Positions 42,060 through 44,199 of a stretch of DNA of 44,199 nucleotides are shown here, piece after piece. Position 1 is the first letter of the stretch. Each line of letters begins with the position of its first letter. Source of the DNA: Verrucomicrobiaceae bacterium (lineage in GTDB: Bacteria; Verrucomicrobiota; Verrucomicrobiia; Verrucomicrobiales; Akkermansiaceae); NCBI GenBank assembly GCA_027485615.1, contig JAIXQS010000045.1, positions 1-44,199 of the forward strand, in the 5' to 3' direction. Position numbers and translations under genes: made by a program. The notes beneath the pieces were generated by a model. The model did no database searches and was not told where the DNA came from. It saw only the letters and a program-made list of their open reading frames with translations.

Positions 42060-43841
42060 ATGAGAACACATCACTGCAACGAACTCCGCGAGAGCCACAT
42101 CGGCGAAACCGTCACCCTGATCGGCTGGGTGAATTCGGCCCGCGACCACGGCGGCGTCATCTTCATCGACCTGCGCGACCGCGAGGGGCTGACGCAATGC
42201 GTGTTCCGTCCCGAGGAGGATGCGGTGGTTGCCGAGATTTCCCATACGCTGCGTGAGGAAGACGTGGTGCGCGTCACCGGAAAGGTCGCGAAGCGTCTTG
42301 ACGGTGCCCAGAACGATAAGATGGGCACGGGCACGATTGAGATCGTGGCGAGCGGTTTGGAAATCGTGAACAAGGCGGACGTGCTGCCCTTCCAGCTCGA
42401 CAAGGAGCTTTCCAACGAGGACATCCGGATGAAATACCGTTATCTCGACCTCCGCCGCCCGCGCATGGCGAAGAACATCCGCCAGCGCAGCAAGATCACT
42501 TCCGCCGCGCGGCGTTTCCTCGATGAATCCGGCTTCTTTGAGATCGAGACCCCGATCCTTTCCAACCCGACCCCCGAAGGCGCCCGCGATTTCCTCGTGC
42601 CCTCCCGCCTCAACCCCGGGAAATTCTACGCCCTTCCGCAGGCACCACAGCAATACAAGCAGCTCATGATGGTGGCTGGCTTGGAGAAATATTTCCAGAT
42701 CGCCCGCTGCTTCCGCGACGAGGACTTGCGTGCCGACCGTCAGCCGGAGTTCACGCAGATCGACATCGAGGCGAGCTTCGTGGGGCAGGAAGACATTATC
42801 AAACTCGTGCAAGGCTTGCTTGGCGCGATGTTCAAGTCCGGGCTCGATATCGATCTCCCAGCGGAGTTTCCACGCATGACCTACGCCGAGGCCATGGACA
42901 TCTACGGCTCCGATAAGCCGGACACGCGCTTCGATATGAAAATCACCGATCTCGCCGATGTGTTTGGCGCGACCGAGTTCAAGATTTTCCGCAGCATCCT
43001 CGATGGCGGTGGCGTCGTTCGCGCAATCAACGCGAAGGGCTTCGCGGGTATCACCACTGGCCAGATGAACCGCCTCAACGAGATCGCCGTGCAAGCGGGA
43101 TTGCCTGTGAAAAACCTCGCGTTCATCAAGCTCGAGAACGGCGAATACAAGAGCCCGCTGTGGAAAATTTTCACCGAGGAGGAGAAGGCGAACGTCACCG
43201 CGAAGATGGATCTCGCGGAGGGCGACATCGTGTTCTTCGCCGCCGGTTCGCGGGAGAGCGTCAGCACCATCCTCGGCCGCGTCCGCTCGGAATGCGCGGT
43301 GATGATGGAGCTTCTGAAAGACAGCACGGCCTTCAATTTCCTCTGGGTCGTCGATTTCCCGCTGCTCGCGCACGATGAGGAAAGCGGCGATTGGGTCGCC
43401 GTCCACCACCCCTTCACCCGCCCGCATCCGGATGACATGGAGCTGCTGGAAAAAGGCGATTTCGCGAACGTCCGCGCGGTCGCCTACGACGTGGTGCTCA
43501 ACGGCTACGAACTCGGCGGCGGATCGATCCGGATCCACGAAAAGGATCTCCAGGCGAAGATGTTCGCGGTGCTTGGCGTCACGCCGGAGGAGCAGCAGAT
43601 CAAGTTCGCGCACATTCTCGATGCCTTCCGTTTCGGTGCGCCACCGCACGGCGGCCTCGCGCTGGGCCTCGACCGCATCGCGATGCTCGTGGCCGGCGAG
43701 GACAGCATCCGCGAGGTCATCGCGTTCCCGAAAAACAACAAGGGAGCCGACCTCATGGCACAGAGCCCCTGCGAGATCGGCATGAAGGAGCTGCGCGACG
43801 TTTACATCCAGAGCACTTATAAGAAGAAGGCTGCGGAGTAG
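42060..43841 (+). CDS. aspS: Aspartate--tRNA ligase
   Basis: A 593-residue bacterial-type class II synthetase. The OB-fold anticodon domain (about 1-105: TVTLIGWVNSARDHGGVIF) is followed by motif 1 (FFEIETPILSNPTPEGARDF), motif 2 (FQIARCFRDEDLRADRQPEF), a GAD insertion domain (about 285-415) and motif 3 (GGLALGLDRIAMLVAGED). Full length is typical of bacterial AspRS. Whether it is discriminating (Asp only) or also charges tRNA-Asn cannot be decided here. Confidence 0.97.
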   Translation: MRTHHCNELRESHIGETVTLIGWVNSARDHGGVIFIDLRDREGLTQCVFRPEEDAVVAEISHTLREEDVVRVTGKVAKRLDGAQNDKMGTGTIEIVASGLEIVNKADVLPFQLDKELSNEDIRMKYRYLDLRRPRMAKNIRQRSKITSAARRFLDESGFFEIETPILSNPTPEGARDFLVPSRLNPGKFYALPQAPQQYKQLMMVAGLEKYFQIARCFRDEDLRADRQPEFTQIDIEASFVGQEDIIKLVQGLLGAMFKSGLDIDLPAEFPRMTYAEAMDIYGSDKPDTRFDMKITDLADVFGATEFKIFRSILDGGGVVRAINAKGFAGITTGQMNRLNEIAVQAGLPVKNLAFIKLENGEYKSPLWKIFTEEEKANVTAKMDLAEGDIVFFAAGSRESVSTILGRVRSECAVMMELLKDSTAFNFLWVVDFPLLAHDEESGDWVAVHHPFTRPHPDDMELLEKGDFANVRAVAYDVVLNGYELGGGSIRIHEKDLQAKMFAVLGVTPEEQQIKFAHILDAFRFGAPPHGGLALGLDRIAMLVAGEDSIREVIAFPKNNKGADLMAQSPCEIGMKELRDVYIQSTYKKKAAE

Positions 43842-43914
43842 TTGGGGCGCTGGGATGTTCCCATCCTTTCTTTCAAGCGTCGCTCCGCGCCGCGGCGAAT
43901 CGGGTTTTGCTGGA

Positions 43915-43936
43915 TCCGTGGGTTTCAACCCACGGA
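43915..43936. repeat. Perfect hairpin upstream of the IS200-like transposase
   Basis: TCCGTGGGTT-TC-AACCCACGGA is a 10-bp perfect stem with a 2-base loop, 53 bp before the transposase ATG. IS200/IS605 elements and REP-type sequences carry such subterminal hairpins, recognised by the transposase, so this is probably the left end of the element. Confidence 0.7.
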
Positions 43937-43988
43937 ATACGGCACCAAAATCAAATCCGCGTCGCGTCGCGACGCTCCGAACGAAACC

Positions 43989-44199
43989 ATGGCCAACACC
44001 TACACCAGCCTGCATTACCACATCGTGTTCAGCACCAAGAACCGCGAATGCTGGATCGCCCCCGAAATCGAGGATTGGCCGGGATCGCGAAACAGAACAA
44101 GATGACGCCCATTCAGATCGGCGGCGTGGAGGATCATGTCCACCTGCTTTTGGGAGCGTCTCCCACTATGGCTCCAAGCAAGATCGCGCAGTTGGTCAA
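43989..44199 (+). pseudogene. IS200/IS605-type transposase TnpA, frameshifted, runs off the window
   Basis: It starts MANTYTSLHYHIVFSTKNRE, typical of single-domain Y1 HUH transposases. After EIED (44074) the frame is lost; the remaining sequence (GIAKQNKMTPIQIGGVEDHV, then HLLLG) continues in another frame. The HUH motif is in DHVHLLLG. Compared with the family, a few residues are missing at the break, so a small deletion has shifted the frame. The catalytic Tyr would lie beyond the window. The copy is probably inactive. Confidence 0.82.

Overview
The window looks like a chromosome segment from a Verrucomicrobiota bacterium, probably of the Luteolibacter/Haloferula (Verrucomicrobiaceae) type. 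This is an inference, not a database match. The evidence is the GC-rich coding style, the many PQQ-like (BamB-type) beta-propeller proteins, an SHD1 domain fused to one propeller, a possible PEP-CTERM sorting tail, a large single-chain CcsA, and intergenic spaces full of palindromic repeats.

Layout. 1-2195: end of rimO, then suhB and ispF overlapping by ATGA. 2456-4506: a bacterial nitric oxide synthase (minus strand) and a possible PEP-CTERM remnant, among three copies of a 44-bp repeat. 4530-7843: a two-component system (GAF/PAS histidine kinase and NarL-type regulator). 8263-10032: a secreted protein with two esterase domains. 10351-10604: a 63/64-bp tandem hairpin array. 10860-20915: five PQQ-like propeller proteins around a TonB-dependent receptor. 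21044-31432: a plus-strand run of a tiny membrane ORF, an adenylate-forming enzyme, an acylating-type aldehyde dehydrogenase, an iron alcohol dehydrogenase, a propeller lipoprotein, a HemW-like radical SAM enzyme, a chorismate lyase, a flavin halogenase-like enzyme and a glycosyltransferase. A minus-strand VapBC pair interrupts it. 31600-33462: ccsA. 33553-35965: a second toxin-antitoxin pair, mazG and a rhomboid protease. 36046-36426: a six-unit hairpin array. 36411-43841: housekeeping genes (rlmI-like, tRNA-CAU, hemW, panB, tRNA-Glu, hisS, a GxxExxY gene inside 40-bp inverted repeats, aspS). 43915-44199: start of a frameshifted IS200/IS605-type transposase.

How the genes may work together. 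The most interesting block is 21-31 kb. Read as a pathway, chorismate lyase would make a hydroxybenzoate. The adenylating enzyme, aldehyde dehydrogenase (which lacks the usual general-base Glu) and iron alcohol dehydrogenase would activate and reduce a carboxylate to an alcohol. The halogenase-like flavoenzyme, HemW-like radical SAM enzyme and glycosyltransferase could tailor the product. The propellers and TonB receptor next to it could serve envelope handling or transport. No ketosynthase or carrier protein is visible, so this is not an obvious polyketide or aryl-polyene cluster. The product is unknown.

The other strong theme is hairpin repeats. They occur as dispersed pairs, as tandem arrays (one with compensatory stem changes), as a G-quadruplex-capable 23-bp array abutting a tRNA gene, as inverted repeats bracketing a nuclease-like gene, and as a 72-bp palindrome inserted in frame inside hemW.
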